A stretch of 64,000 nucleotides of DNA, taken from the NCBI GenBank assembly GCA_039619475.1, contig CM077116.1, positions 168,533,363 through 168,597,362 on the forward strand. The letters run 5' to 3'. The notes below the pieces were generated by a model. The model did not search any database. It was not told the origin of the DNA and worked only from the letters and a program-made list of their open reading frames with translations. Positions 12,953-25,120 of this stretch are shown here, in pieces. The translations under genes were made by a program, and so were the position numbers. This DNA comes from Icerya purchasi (taxonomy: Eukaryota; Arthropoda; Insecta; Hemiptera; Monophlebidae). Numbering within the stretch: position 1 is the first letter of the stretch; every line of letters begins with the position of its first letter.

Positions 12953-13516
12953 AATACATAATACACATTATTTTTTGTATTAATTTAAAAAGTAAATCTC
13001 GATCAATATCAACGTAGGCATAATTTTAAGAAAAATTTTTTTTTTTTCAAACCGTACCTTTGTCATTTACCATGAAGTAAATTAGAAAATTTCTTCAGAC
13101 AGCAAATATTCAACGGAAACAAATTATACTTAAAAAGGTTTAAATTTGAAAGCGTCAGTTTCATTTTCTTTCTCGCTTATTTTATCGTTCCATGCACTGC
13201 AATTATGACTAGAAGAGTATCGTAACTTTCTTAAAATTCGAACTTTTTTGGAGACGATAGAATTTTGAACGGATTGTTTTCATGAACAATATTAAACATT
13301 TCTAATGTATAAAGCTAGACAATAATTTAAACGTCTTTATTATTAAAGTTTTAGATTCGGTTTAACGTTAAATTAATCGAATTAGTCAAATATATGATAT
13401 ATCGCTTCAGTTAGATGTATTAGTCCATTAGTAGAAATAAAGAAAACTTCAGCTTATTAAAATTGCAACATGTGACTTAAATTTTGCAAAAAAAAGTTTG
13501 ATTAAACTTGAATAAT

Positions 13517-13548
<32 letters not shown>

Positions 13549-15648
13549 GATAATATATTGTTCCGATTATTAGTCGTAATAAAAATAGAATTTGTAACTT
13601 TCCTCGTATTATTAACCGATAAGTCTCTGTTTCAGTCAGAACGTAAAGGGGATTAATATTCAAATTTAGAGAACGGAAATGATCTTAACGGTATTCCGAC
13701 AACGAACTAATTTCGATAGCTCTGGTTAACGTGTAAAGTGGATGAAGTATTTTTTTATAATTTTTAATGATGTACTTGATTAGTCACTTTTATTATAAAT
13801 AAAAATGTTATTATTTGGTTACGTAACGGTTTCTGTATTTCTGTATTTCTGTATTATAAGCATTAATAAGTGTTCTTGATACATATTGGATTTTGGTTTT
13901 TGAAATCCTTAAAATGTCGCAATTTGATTCTTCAAATCAGTGTACAAAATTATTCAAAAAAGGTGAAATATTAGGATTAACGACTGCTATTATTTTAGAT
14001 AAAATCAGGACTTATTATATGTGACTTAACGAATTATGCAAAATTCCTCGCAAATTGAAACATAAATTCCCCGAGTTTGTTACCAGTAGATAGCGAATGT
14101 TTTTTTTTTCTTTTGTATTCCTTTTAAAACTATCGTACTATAGTTAAATGTTTGCTGAAGCGGATGAGATAAATTTTTTCTTGCTTTAGCACACTGAGTG
14201 TTTTAATATAACTCACTTTCATTAATATCGGATGTTAAAGTAGGAAAGAACTTTTCGTTCTCAATTTTTATTAACCACCGCCGTTCTAACAAGATTATCC
14301 TTCTCCCTTCGCGTTTTTTCGCCCATTCCTTCCCCTTTTCATGCGCCTGCACACATTTACCTCCTTCTTATGAGCATACTGCAGTTAACTAAAACAATGT
14401 TTTTTTCTTTTGCGTAATTTATATTTCATCTTCCCTTTTATCGGCAAATCGTTCTTTTTCTGTGCCACTATCATCAGTGTTAGAACTTGATCCCCTAATT
14501 CATTTACGACTACATCATTTTTTTCAATTACTAGTTCTTTATATATTGTACTTTAAAATAATTAATATCGTGATTAGCCTTTATAAAATTAAACAATCAT
14601 ACTGTCATCCAAATCAGGTTCTTGCCTCCGTATGTTGCAGTATTGTCTACATCAATTTGGACTGCTTTTTCAACATAGAGAATTAGGTTAAGATAACTGC
14701 AGACCATAAAATTTCTTTAAACGACCCCCCCCCCCGACTTTATTGTATATTTAAAATTTTTGAAACATTAAAAACTCTTTTGTACCTTTCAAAAATCATT
14801 TTACGCTCAGGATTTTTTTAGCCTTTTAAATGCGTCTAGGCTGTGCGACGCTAAGGTTGCATTTGTTAGTGGCAAAAAAGAAAAAGTTCCTTATGCGGCA
14901 TAACAGTTTTATTTAACACCAAAATCATTTTTTAATTAGTACTATTTTCAAGTTTGATCAGTGTAATTTCATAAACAAAAAACTTTTTGATCGCCTAAGC
15001 ATTAGAAAAATATTTTTCCATCTTCGGAAACCTTCCAGCCTTATAAAAAAATACAGAATATTCTTAAAAATGCCAACATTAGATAGCGCTTGCGATATTA
15101 CTATATCCTGAAATATGTTCCAACACAAACGGTTAAGATTTTTATTGTCTCGGTGCACGTTTCAACCGTAAACACGTGCGATAATTTAATATAAGTATGT
15201 TCAACAATCGTTACTATTTAAATATCTAATATTTTTAATTATTCCTGTTTTCGAGTTTGGGGCAACTGTTGCACTAATTACGTCTATTTCGATACGAGTA
15301 GTTTTCAGTAATTAATGTTAATTGCACACCGCATTTACTATCCTACTGATTACTCAACTTGATCAGTATTATTCGGTAGTTTTTACATATTTCATTAATG
15401 AGTACTTTTTACCTAATCTTTTAACTAGTTCTGCGTGTGGATAAAATATCTGCTATGTTCATAATTTCAAAATGAACAATTTTTTGCTACATAATCAGGT
15501 CTTGCCTTTTTTCGGACTTAAGTTACTCCCAAGTTCATACAGCTTAAAATAATTAGGTGCCAGATAAATTTGGGAAAATAAAGTCGGCTAAAAGAACATT
15601 GAGCTTAGTGTATTTTGAACTTTACTTCCACAATCTCCGACGCCCCGC

Positions 15649-15699
<51 letters not shown>

Positions 15700-15959
15700 A
15701 TAATACAAGCGACCCGAAGAAATACATTGTATTGAATGTTCAAGACCATACTTGGAACTGATCGTAAATGTCTGATTTATCGATATTCAAATGCAGTTCC
15801 GTATGTGGTTACCTACTACACATCAGTTAGCACGCATATTGCATTGTATTTCTCTTCTGAAATTAGCGAAGCAATCTAAAGGACTGTTCATGTACCACCA
15901 AAATTTAAAAAGTCCAAATTAGATACATTTCAAACTAAAATTTTATTGTCTAGTAATAT
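12953..15959. other. Gene-poor AT-rich intergenic DNA
   Basis: No convincing gene. Contents include a T run at about 13519-13545, a C run at 14726-14734 and an (AT)n tract at 15652-15692. A 36-codon open frame with a good start context runs from ATG 13914 (MSQFDSSNQC) to the stop at 14024. It could be a first exon ending at 13962, which is treated in the findings. Confidence 0.5.
15652..15692. repeat. (AT)n microsatellite
   Basis: About 20 uninterrupted AT units. Confidence 0.95.
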
Positions 15960-18170
15960 TATTATTTACTGGAACATATTAGGCCGGATACAGTGAAATA
16001 TTTCCGAATAACTTTTACGTTTTATAGATTACAAACAGTGGAATACTTCTTATTTCAGTCAAATTCATTGACAGAAATACCAATTCAGTTCAACGGGGTA
16101 AAGTAATTATTATAAAAGTGTACATAAGTAATTGTAGTTTGATTATTATTAATGTGTACTTTCCTCCTTGTACTGACACTAGCCTTTATGATCAATTTTA
16201 TGATATCGGATTGCCTCTTATGGCTAAAAATATTTAATGCCAGAATAATAATATTCCCTTGATATTTTTTTGTTTTTAAATAATTTATTTAAAAAAAAAA
16301 AAAAAACGCAAAGTGGAACATGTTAGACTTTTTAGTAGAGATGTTAAATGCAATGTCAATAGATCGGATTATACTAATCTCTTCATGAAGATTCATATTC
16401 CCCATCTTTAAATAAATACATAGAATCTATGATAAGTTAATATAAAAAACAATATTTCAGAGATAGTAAAAATAATTTCTGTAAAACTTCAATGAATCAA
16501 ATCAGCAATTAAAATTTTAAGTTGTAGTAATTACTACAATTTTCAGTCGTTCTAAACTTTTTTATGAATTAATATATAAATCGTTAGATACTTAAAAAGA
16601 ATTAAATATCTACCACGGCATACAAAGGAAATTATTGTTAAAGTAAAAAAAAAAAAAAAAAAGTTTCGCAAGAAATTTATGAAAAATAGGTTTTGCGATG
16701 ATCGCAATAAATTTAAGAAACTTAGATTATAAATAAAATCAATTATTAAGCGTCAGAAGAAATTATAATATTACAATAAATTAGAGCGTGAAATCCAAAA
16801 AGATCTAAAGAAATTACATGACACAACTTGAAAAAGATACCAATAAGAATTACTTTACCAAAATTCAGACGGAAATCGAATTAAATCCGGTAACGACATA
16901 GCAAACAAATTTGCTGAACATTTTGAATCAATATTTAGGAAATGTTTAGACAACGAACTTTAAAATATTATAAATAATAGCTATCCATTACAATTAAAAT
17001 CAATTACATCAAATTATCATTCTTATATCTAAATGAGTTGTAGGTTCTGACGGAATTCCGCCAATGATTTTTAAATATCCTTCTAATGCCTTATTACAGC
17101 GAGATATCGGTTCAATATTACTACAAACTATGAATTGGTCGGATAGCTTAAAATTAGCTAAAATTACACTAGCGTTTAAATCTGGTGATCGAAGTTTACC
17201 AAAAAGTTATAGATCTATCGCTTCGTTGAATGTTCCGCAGCGCAACATTATCTCAGTATCAATATTGTACAAGAAAATATATCTATATTTTTAAAAAAAA
17301 GTGAATTACTTCTCAACATGGATTTAGAAAGTTACGAAATAATATGATATGGAAGATTGGTTTCATTATTTATGTCTTATTTACTTGATCGTAGGTTGTG
17401 TGTATGTTTTTACAATGATTATGGTTCGTATCATTTCATCCGCTTATATGGCGGTACCACAAAGCTCTAACACGTAGGACAGCTACCGTTTTTAATTTTT
17501 ACGAATGATACATTACTCCGAATAAATGGTAAAAGATTATTATAATTTATTATGCAATTAATAATATCGATGACTGTAAATTAGTGTACATTATGTGAAT
17601 GACATGATACACTGAAAATAACACCCTTTAATTTGAATAAATACTCAATTACAACGTTTACGAAAAAAACGAAAAGAATAGTATCTTATTTAAGTACAGT
17701 GTGAACAACCGTACAATACAGCGGATTGAAATAATAAAAGATTTGAGCGTATATTACAAAAATAGGCGAATGCCATTCAATCACATTAATTTCGACCATT
17801 ATTGGGTTTTATAATTAGAAATAAAAACAAGTTTTAAAATTTTCAAACATTAAAATTTTTATTTTGGGCATCGGTGTGTCCTCTCTTAGAATAATATGGT
17901 TTAATTATTTGTAATCCATATTACGATCAATCCAATAACTCGAGAAAGTTCAATCAAAATTTTTTAGATAATTATCGCTCAGGATGGTTAGAGTATATCC
18001 TAGTTTTGTTACCGAGTCTGTTATTAATTGAAAGAAGTTTTAGTGCACTATCATCTAGAAGGGGAAAAGTTGCTAAGTTATTATTTTTGTATGACCCGTG
18101 TAATTACATAATAGAAGAACTCAAATTACTGGCTAAAATTGAAATTCTTAGTATAATCAGTTAATATTAG
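15960..18170 (+). pseudogene. Decayed jockey/CR1-like non-LTR retrotransposon (endonuclease to RT)
   Basis: Plus-strand fragments appear in the order expected of a LINE ORF2 but with many stops and frameshifts. An endonuclease-like piece (IIINVYFPPCTDTSLYDQFY) lies near 16140. A linker resembling KLEREIQKDLKKLHD lies near 16780, and GNDIANKFAEHFESIF near 16890. The reverse-transcriptase start is at 17037-17250: VGSDGIPPMIFKYPSNALLQ, then AKITLAFKSGDRSLPKSYRS and IASLN, which is the RT finger and palm entry. SYLLDRRLCV near 17373 and a LPFLIFTND-like motif follow. No complete frame remains. Clade assignment (jockey/CR1) is from motif wording only. Confidence 0.75.
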
Positions 18171-19726
18171 GACGGGAAAATTATTTTATTTATATCATGT
18201 CAATTAATGTTGGTGAATTTTCAGTTTTAAGGTTATTGATGAATTTATATGTGTATATACATAATTTTATTTCATTATCTTGAACTAAATATATTTTATT
18301 CGCCTAGGCATTTATTTAAAAAAATTCTTTATCAGTCATTAAGAAATAAATTTGAACTAGAGATACTAACAATATAAGTGAAACTATACAAATGTTATTC
18401 CAACTTTTTATTTGGGTTAGTTTGTTTATTAGATGAATTAATACTGTTATTATTTGGCTAATATTTATCATACGTTCGTACTGAACGTAATATTACGTTT
18501 ACTATTATTAAGTTTTCGGTACTGTTGCAGACATAAAAAATTATAAATAGATAAATAAATACTTTTTTTTTTTTTAAATAGAAGCGAAAAACAAAATAAT
18601 GCCTAAAGATTAAATTAATTTGAAACGGAATCGTTACAAATACAAATAAACTTTTCCATATTTATTATCGCGAAAGTCTTCTCTTTTTATTTTTAAACGG
18701 ATAACACTAAGGACGTTATTTTATAAAAGCAATGTGATTCGAAATTTAATATATATGGTAACAATTAAGAGACTAGAAAAACACTAAAAGATGAACACCA
18801 ATGCAAAGTAGACGTAGTTGAGCAGGGACGGAAAGATATTTCGTTGTATATAAAACGAAGCTGTTTAACAATATTGCGTAATATTCCTTTGAAATAACAA
18901 TTTCGCGTGAAAGATAAACAGATTTTTTGCAACGCATACTCAAGAGTTCTGTTAGTAGTAAGAAACACATGGAAATTATTATAAATAATAATCGGTCAAA
19001 TATATCATCCCCCCACCCAGAAAAAATTCTACTTCACTTAATGTTCTCTTTTTTTTTCATGTTTAATATGTGGTCGACCATGTTACAGAGATTTGTATAA
19101 CTCTCCGCCACTATTTCTGGTATAGAACTGCAGAGGGCAATGAAAACGTTGCCATTTTTCAAAACCAAATCTCATATGCAAATGTGTTCACCGTTTGTTT
19201 CGAGAAAACTGTTGCAAATTTCTAATTTTTTTCACGACAATATACCGCATAAATTTTTATACATAACAAGGCCGAATTAAAAAATAAAGCCATTTCACGG
19301 TTAGCGTGTTGAGTTGCTTAAAATTGTGCTGTAAACTGGTTTGAAAAGTTATCGTATAATATAATGCCTTCTCTTTTTTGAATTTAACACGGTTTTATCC
19401 AGAATGCAATTTTTTCTAACTTTTCAATAGAGTTAAACTGCATTTCCAATTGTTCTGCGTCGAGGAGAAGTACGTGAAGACACTATAAAACGTGTAATAC
19501 GCTAATTTGATATAATAAAAAAAAAAAGGAAGAAGATAACATTGACCATGTATTGTGCTAGTAAACTCCACTCCGGTATTTAACAGCGGTTCTGCTTAAG
19601 CAGGGCATACAGTTCTACATCTTCAACGCAATTCCGTTATTACGGTACTTTTTGTTAAACGTTTACCGCATAAGTACATCACAGAAAGTGTATGTCCATC
19701 ACAGTTTTAGTCAATTTTGTGTTTTA

Positions 19727-19730
<4 letters not shown>

Positions 19731-19768
<38 letters not shown>
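19731..19768. repeat. (AT)n microsatellite
   Basis: About 18 TA units. It produces a spurious Tyr/Ile run in one reading frame. Confidence 0.95.
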
Positions 19769-19769
<1 letters not shown>

Positions 19770-20601
19770 GTACAAATGAAAAATATAAATACAGAGGTCT
19801 TCAATATAGCCCGTTATTTTATTTATTGCTAATACAAAATACCACATTGACGAATATTTTATTATTCCTTATATATTTTACTTGCGAATTTTTCTTCAAT
19901 TTTTTTTCCAATACTTTATCAACAATTATTTTTATACTTTACACAGAGCCTTCATTTTCGTACATCAATGTAATATTTATATTGTAAGCGTTTTAATTAA
20001 AATATCTCATGTAATTTTATTTAAAAAAAAAGAAATAAAAACTCCCACAAGTTTATTTGGATTAATTGAAATTATTATTAAAAAAATATATATAAAATAA
20101 ACGAATTTTTTATTTTTCTTTATAAATTGTACACTTTCTAAACATGTTTCGTTCAAATTATTTAAAACGTGAAGCGTATTCATAATTGGCTCTTTAACGT
20201 ATTATTTAATTTCGTTTTGTAAATTTCTTCAGAGCTGATTAACAATTTACAAATAAATATAATTAAAAACTGTATTAATTAACAACATAACTAAAATGTT
20301 AACATTTTGGCAAATGCAGAAAATTAGAATATGAAATTGTGTCTGTAAATACAACATATACTTAACAATCTATTACCACGTGTCTCAGTGTAATAGGGAA
20401 CATGTTATTTAAGGTTAGAACAATAAAAAAATAAATAAATAACAAAAACCGATAAATTTTTTTCAATAAAACTGTTTAATTTATAACAGTTTTATCTATA
20501 AGTTAAATAGTACATATGTTTCATTAGGATTCTAGGCGTAATTAAACAGCATGATTTAATTACTGATATCGTATGTACAATATATTTAGATGTAAAGTAG
20601 G

Positions 20602-20652
20602 AATAATAATAATAATAATAATATTAATAATAATAATAGTAATAATAATAAA
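20602..20652. repeat. (AAT)n trinucleotide repeat
   Basis: Imperfect AAT/ATA trinucleotide run with two interruptions. Confidence 0.9.
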
Positions 20653-20922
20653 GGCAAAAATTAATACACAATCTATAGTAATTTCTTAGCTGCGTGTAAG
20701 AATATATAGCGGGGTATAAACATAGTAAAACTTTATCCTCTACAGTATATATATAGTATATAACATATGAACTAAGTGTGTCGTATTACAAAATTACACT
20801 CGTTGGAATGCATAATAATTATTTAGCACATTCGGGTGACGCCAACGATATTACTAGTAATGATTAATAATGTGAGTGGAGAAAACCAAATAATACCGCC
20901 AATCTCATGTATGTACTTTTAG

Positions 20923-21062
20923 AAGAGAACAAGCATAACTGTGTGTATTGTAAAATTCTTCACGGAAAACTGATAAGATATTCGACAATTCCATTTCCAG
21001 CGAACATTTTGTACTGTCCATTCTGCGGTGCACTGCGTTTCACCACTAAAAATTTGCGATAA
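20923..21062 (+). CDS. Candidate terminal exon encoding a two-CxxC zinc-binding motif, gene unrecognised
   Basis: A TTTTAG acceptor (20917-20922) precedes an open frame to TAA at 21060-21062. The frame reads EENKHNCVYCKILHGKLIRY, then STIPFPANILYCPFCGALRF and a short basic end, TTKNLR. The pattern NCVYC...YCPFCG, with 21 residues between the two CxxC pairs, is typical of a small zinc ribbon. The exon enters in phase 1. I do not recognise the family. An upstream partner could be ATG 13914 with donor at 13963 (phase matches), but a 7-kb intron and a weak GTGAAA donor make that speculative. The lack of stops, the balanced composition and the paired cysteines argue against chance, though it could be a fossil exon. 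Confidence 0.4.
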
Positions 21063-22131
21063 TTATACATTAACACAGCTATATAAAAATTGTACTTTTA
21101 TTTGTACAAATTACTCGCGAATCTGATTTTAACGTTACGAGTAGCAGATCTGACCAGGAGAAAGAAAAAATTGAACGCATCACGATTACAGTTAATCACA
21201 CGTCGGTGAATAAATATAGGCTTCGCTGAATGATAATCTTAAGCACGCATATATTTTATAGTGTTGCATAAAACTGTGAAGTATATATTTAGCAGAGTAG
21301 CGTTATCAAAAACAGAACGACATTTTTTTCTTTTTCCATTATTACTTCATTATTATTTCATTTATTACTATGTTCTTGCAATCGGTCCTCCAATTTTCAC
21401 TTTAGTTGTCTTGAATTTTTCTCTTTTAATAATCTCTTTTTTGATATTTTATTAACTGCCTGGATTTTTATACGTTTATTAATTAATCTCTCTACCTTTA
21501 AAGATTTTAACCCGAACAATTCAATGATAAAGTCAGCTAATCAAATTTTGAGGCATACTTTAATTCCGCTTTTTTTTTTTTGTTTTTTTGTTGTTTTTTT
21601 TTTTTTTATATAATTTAATGCAATTTTCCGTTGTCAATATCTGACACGCAACATGCCTAAAACCTCTAGAAATAAATCTTGAAGTCAATATTTAAAAGAT
21701 AATTTTTAGATTTTTTAGTTTATGATTTGATATACAATTTTCTTAAAAATGATTTTACCTGATTTAACCGTTAGGCACACCAAATGAACCGCAATGTTTT
21801 TGCTCGTGGTATAAACGTTTTAAGCGCATTTCTCATATTTAATTAATTCATATTTGTCTTTTTTTCATGATTTGATGTTGGTCTGAAACATTTTAGCAGC
21901 GATCTGTCAACTTTTCCTCCTCAGCAAGTAACATAACTACAACGAGTTCATACACAAATGGAACACAGGAAGATATCGAAGTTCATCTTAATTTCCTACG
22001 CGGTCTCACATAGCGCCTCATACGTGTTTTCTATTGGTTGAAGTAGTTACACACACATCTTCTTTGAAGCTCTAGAAGGTTCGCCATCTTCGCTGCATCT
22101 ACAAAATTATTATGTTTTTTTTTTTTTTCAG
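21063..22131. other. Intergenic or intronic AT-rich DNA
   Basis: No gene seen. Long T runs occur near 21570-21607 and 22116-22128; the latter forms the polypyrimidine tract of the exon candidate at 22132. Confidence 0.4.
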
Positions 22132-22230
22132 GAGAAAAACAAGAATGCCAAAAGCGATCTAATGCTTTCGAATAACAAAACAGTATCTAAGACTACCCAA
22201 AAAAAATTGCCATTTAAGAAAAGATTGTGA
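22132..22230 (+). CDS. Candidate terminal exon with a basic C-terminus, gene unrecognised
   Basis: A strong acceptor (13 T, then CAG) is followed by 32 codons and TGA: EKNKNAKSDLMLSNNKTVSK then TTQKKLPFKKRL. The Lys-rich end could be a nuclear localisation signal. It is phase 0 and hydrophilic, unlike translations of the surrounding AT-rich DNA. No upstream exon was identified, and it cannot follow the exon at 20923 because that one ends in a stop. Low confidence: it may be a real last exon of a gene whose earlier exons I missed, or coincidence. Confidence 0.3.
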   Translation, partial: EKNKNAKSDLMLSNNKTVSKTTQKKLPFKKRL

Positions 22231-23639
22231 ACACAAAGCGATGATTCATTGATGTAAAATTCGTTTTTTTTTCTTTTTTTTTTTTATTCAAAAATCTGAT
22301 TTTTTATTTTTGTTCCGCTTCGTAGCGTTTTTTTTTTTTTTGAAACGAGAAACACCCTGTGATTTATTATTTAATTAAAATTACACTTAATATAATCGAA
22401 GGAAGAAAAAGAAGAACCTTCTATTTCAATTAGTTCATTTTGTTTTTGTCCAGTTTTGGTTAAAATACTTCCAACGCAACATGATTGTTTTTTATTTCAA
22501 AATCAATCATTAAAAGCCCAATTGTTGGTAGTTACATTTCTGAAAAAATCCAGAACATTATTTAGATACGTTTGGTACATCCTCAATGAAATTGTTTTAA
22601 AACCGCGTTCGCGCATATTTTACTACGCAAAAACGATGCTATGCGTTCTCTTATCAACTCCTATCACATCAACGATCATTTGAATACATTTTTTTTAAAT
22701 TTACACTAGTAGAGCATACATACGGGTAACAGCACATATTATCTTCTATCTTTATAAATTTATAAATCTACACCTCCCCTCTTTATATTTTATTTTATTT
22801 AATGGGAGCGACTTCAAGAATGAATTAAAACGATTCTAACGTTTCCCCCAAAGTAGAATAATAGAACAATTACTCAATTAAGGTCAGATATACAAAGAGT
22901 TCTACATCTAATACAAGCAGCGTTATCGCCGTAACAGCGTTGTTTGTAATAAAGTTGTCAAAGCAGTCGAATGGTCTGGTCTATGCACCATTTATTTACA
23001 AAGCAACTTTTTGTAAATTTACCGATTACCCGTGAACCGAACAATCGCAGCCTGCCGCTTAATTATGTAAGCACGCATTTGCATTACCGTATGGAATAAC
23101 AGTTATCGCGATGTATATTTGAACGCTTGAAATATGGTATAGATAGGCGAAGAAAGAGAATACCTAACACTTCGAAGAACGCAATGTCAATATTCGATAT
23201 ACATATATATATATAATATATGTGTGTGTGTGGGGGGTGTGCGTGTGTGTGTGTCATCGAAACAGTGCTATCACGACAAAATGCGCGGTAACATATGTTT
23301 ACATATGGAAATGGTTCGCGTTCGCCACTGCACCGTACGAGAACTGTTGTTTTACGAAACGTTGAATGTAAAATCGAATTAAATTCATATTTAAAACGGT
23401 AAACGTGCATAGATCTAACGTAACGACAGATTCTTCTTATTAAAATCAGTGCAATTAACATTACCGTTGTATAATATCGGTAGTATTGTTGTGTACGAAA
23501 ATGCGATCCGCAATTATAATTTGTAATTGTAAAAGTGATTATTATTTCTAAATTTTATCCGTTTAATACGGAATATACGCGCTCCTTTTTTAAACATTTT
23601 TTTATTCTTCTGAAAAGCGAATAAGCACACCTTCTACGG
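22231..23639. other. Gene-poor intergenic DNA
   Basis: No supported gene. A (TG)n-rich tract interrupted by a G run lies at about 23204-23254. A 125-codon minus-strand frame across it is built largely from that repeat (His/Tyr/Thr runs) and is not a credible gene. Confidence 0.5.
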
Positions 23640-23757
23640 TCGCATTCGTTATTATTTTTCGCCTTGACGATTTTAAGAAGCTTTGTATGTTGCACTCTGT
23701 CGAAAGTCTTTTCGTAATCGGGAAAGCAAAAGAAGATATCTCTTTGCGGATATCTAC
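23640..23757 (-). pseudogene. Reverse-transcriptase palm fragment of a non-LTR retrotransposon
   Basis: The minus strand reads CRYPQRDIFFCFPDYEKTFD followed by RVQHTKLLKIVKAKNNN. The core D-Y-E-K-x-F-D-R-V-x-H-x-K-L is the LINE reverse-transcriptase motif that contains the first catalytic aspartate. No flanking RT sequence could be followed beyond about 120 bp, so this is a small, probably truncated relic. Confidence 0.7.
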
Positions 23758-24330
23758 ACTTAAGCTACGATAAACCACAGAAAGGATTCGCTATCGAATT
23801 AAATATACAAGAGCTACTCTTATCAATATCACAAATGCACATCAAGTCGCGTAGTAAACTTAATTCGTCTGTATAATCTAACAACGGCCGAGTTTTGAGC
23901 TAAACAAAACAATATGAGAGACCCCTCTGTGTATTTTTATAATTTTCTATTTCTTTTCTTTTTTTCGTTTTTCCTGAAAATTTGTAAAAAGTGAATAACC
24001 TAGAAATATGATGATAATTTGTAATATTTCAATAATATTTCTAGCTTATGAATTTTAAATTTGCTTTTAATTATCACTAAAATGAATACTGGTCGAATCA
24101 TTCCTTTTACTATTGCTCGTTTCGTAGAATTTTCTCGAAAATGAGACCTTGATCAATCGACTTATCTAAATCCCTAAAAACTCTCAATTCGTGAATTGCA
24201 TCAAAATCGTTAGAGTCGTTTCTGAGAAACCAATTACACATATTATAATGTTCTATTCGTTATAAAAGCGCTCAGGGATGTTAACCGCGAGATCCTTAAG
24301 AACTCGTGGATTTGAATTTATTAAATGTTT

Positions 24331-24361
24331 ATTCTATTATTATTATTATTATTATTATTAA
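24331..24361. repeat. (ATT)n trinucleotide repeat
   Basis: About nine ATT units. Confidence 0.9.
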
Positions 24362-24520
24362 TAAATTGAAATTATGTTGTTTAAATTTATATTTTTATTA
24401 ATTTCCCACACCTATCTCTTTCTTAAACGGTCTACCGCTGAAAAGCACAATGATTAATTATATGTAAATGGACACGCGCGAAAAACAATTAATTAAAAAT
24501 ATTATAAATTATGCGTAATA

Positions 24521-25120
24521 GTCTGCTGCAGCTGCTGAGTTGTCGTTGATCCTTGCTGGCCGCTCTTGGATTCTCGGTGAACTCAAGGAGGAGATCCGGT
24601 AACCGAAATTACAATCTTTTACGAATTGTATGAATAAACGACTAATTAGAAAACCGAGTTTCGAGGCGATCTCGTTTTTTTTTTGTTTTTTTCACTTGTT
24701 TTTTCCTGGGCTTGTCAGCAACGGACGATTACCCATCAACACGTGTAAATAGTAGCGCAATTAGGAGTCACAAGGAATGGAATCTGACTAAGAACCCTAG
24801 ACGATCTCGTTACTAGCACACCTTCCTAGATCTAACTTATTTCGGTTACAAGACGGACACTAGAGTTCCCTTTTCGCAGGAGTTGATATTATTCCGCAAC
24901 TTTAAGAAGACCGGCATTTTTTTCTTCATCCACTTTTGTATCATTCCGGTTTTGTTTTTTTTTTTGTTTTCGAACTATCTCTCCTTCCACCACTGATGTG
25001 CCGATCCGTTCCTTTGGTGACCAATCACCGTGCGCATCTGTCAAAGGCGGAATCGATCTTGATGCGACAACCTTCAGCCAGCAATTGTTTCTCATTGACG
25101 CACGCATTCGCTCTCTCATT
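24521..25120. repeat. Dispersed repeat, copy 1 (second copy at 40851-41300)
   Basis: Blocks shared in the same order with 40851-41300 include CTGCTGC(A/G)GCTGCT near the left end, TTTCGGTTACAAGACG versus TTTCGGTTACGAGATG, and CACTGATGTGCCGATC versus CAACTGATGTACCAATC. ATCGATCTTGATGCGACAAC versus GTCGATCTGGATCCGACAAC and a closing CTCTCTCAT also match. It is less AT-rich than its surroundings. No transposon coding domain or termini are recognised; an LTR or MITE-like sequence is possible. Confidence 0.65.

Larger units (their letters stand above)
18171..20922. other. Gene-poor AT-rich intergenic DNA
   Basis: No supported gene. It includes an (AT)n tract at 19731-19768 and an (AAT)n tract at about 20602-20652. 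Open frames here are short and made of AT-rich codons. Confidence 0.5.

Noticed and set aside
14462..14686. Coding potential on either strand around 14.5 kb
   Set aside because: Both strands give short open stretches (for example a Lys-rich minus-strand peptide) but no start, splice sites or family resemblance.
23084..23461. 125-codon minus-strand frame
   Set aside because: Its C-terminal part is encoded by a (CA)n/(TG)n tract and the rest has no recognisable domain or splice support.
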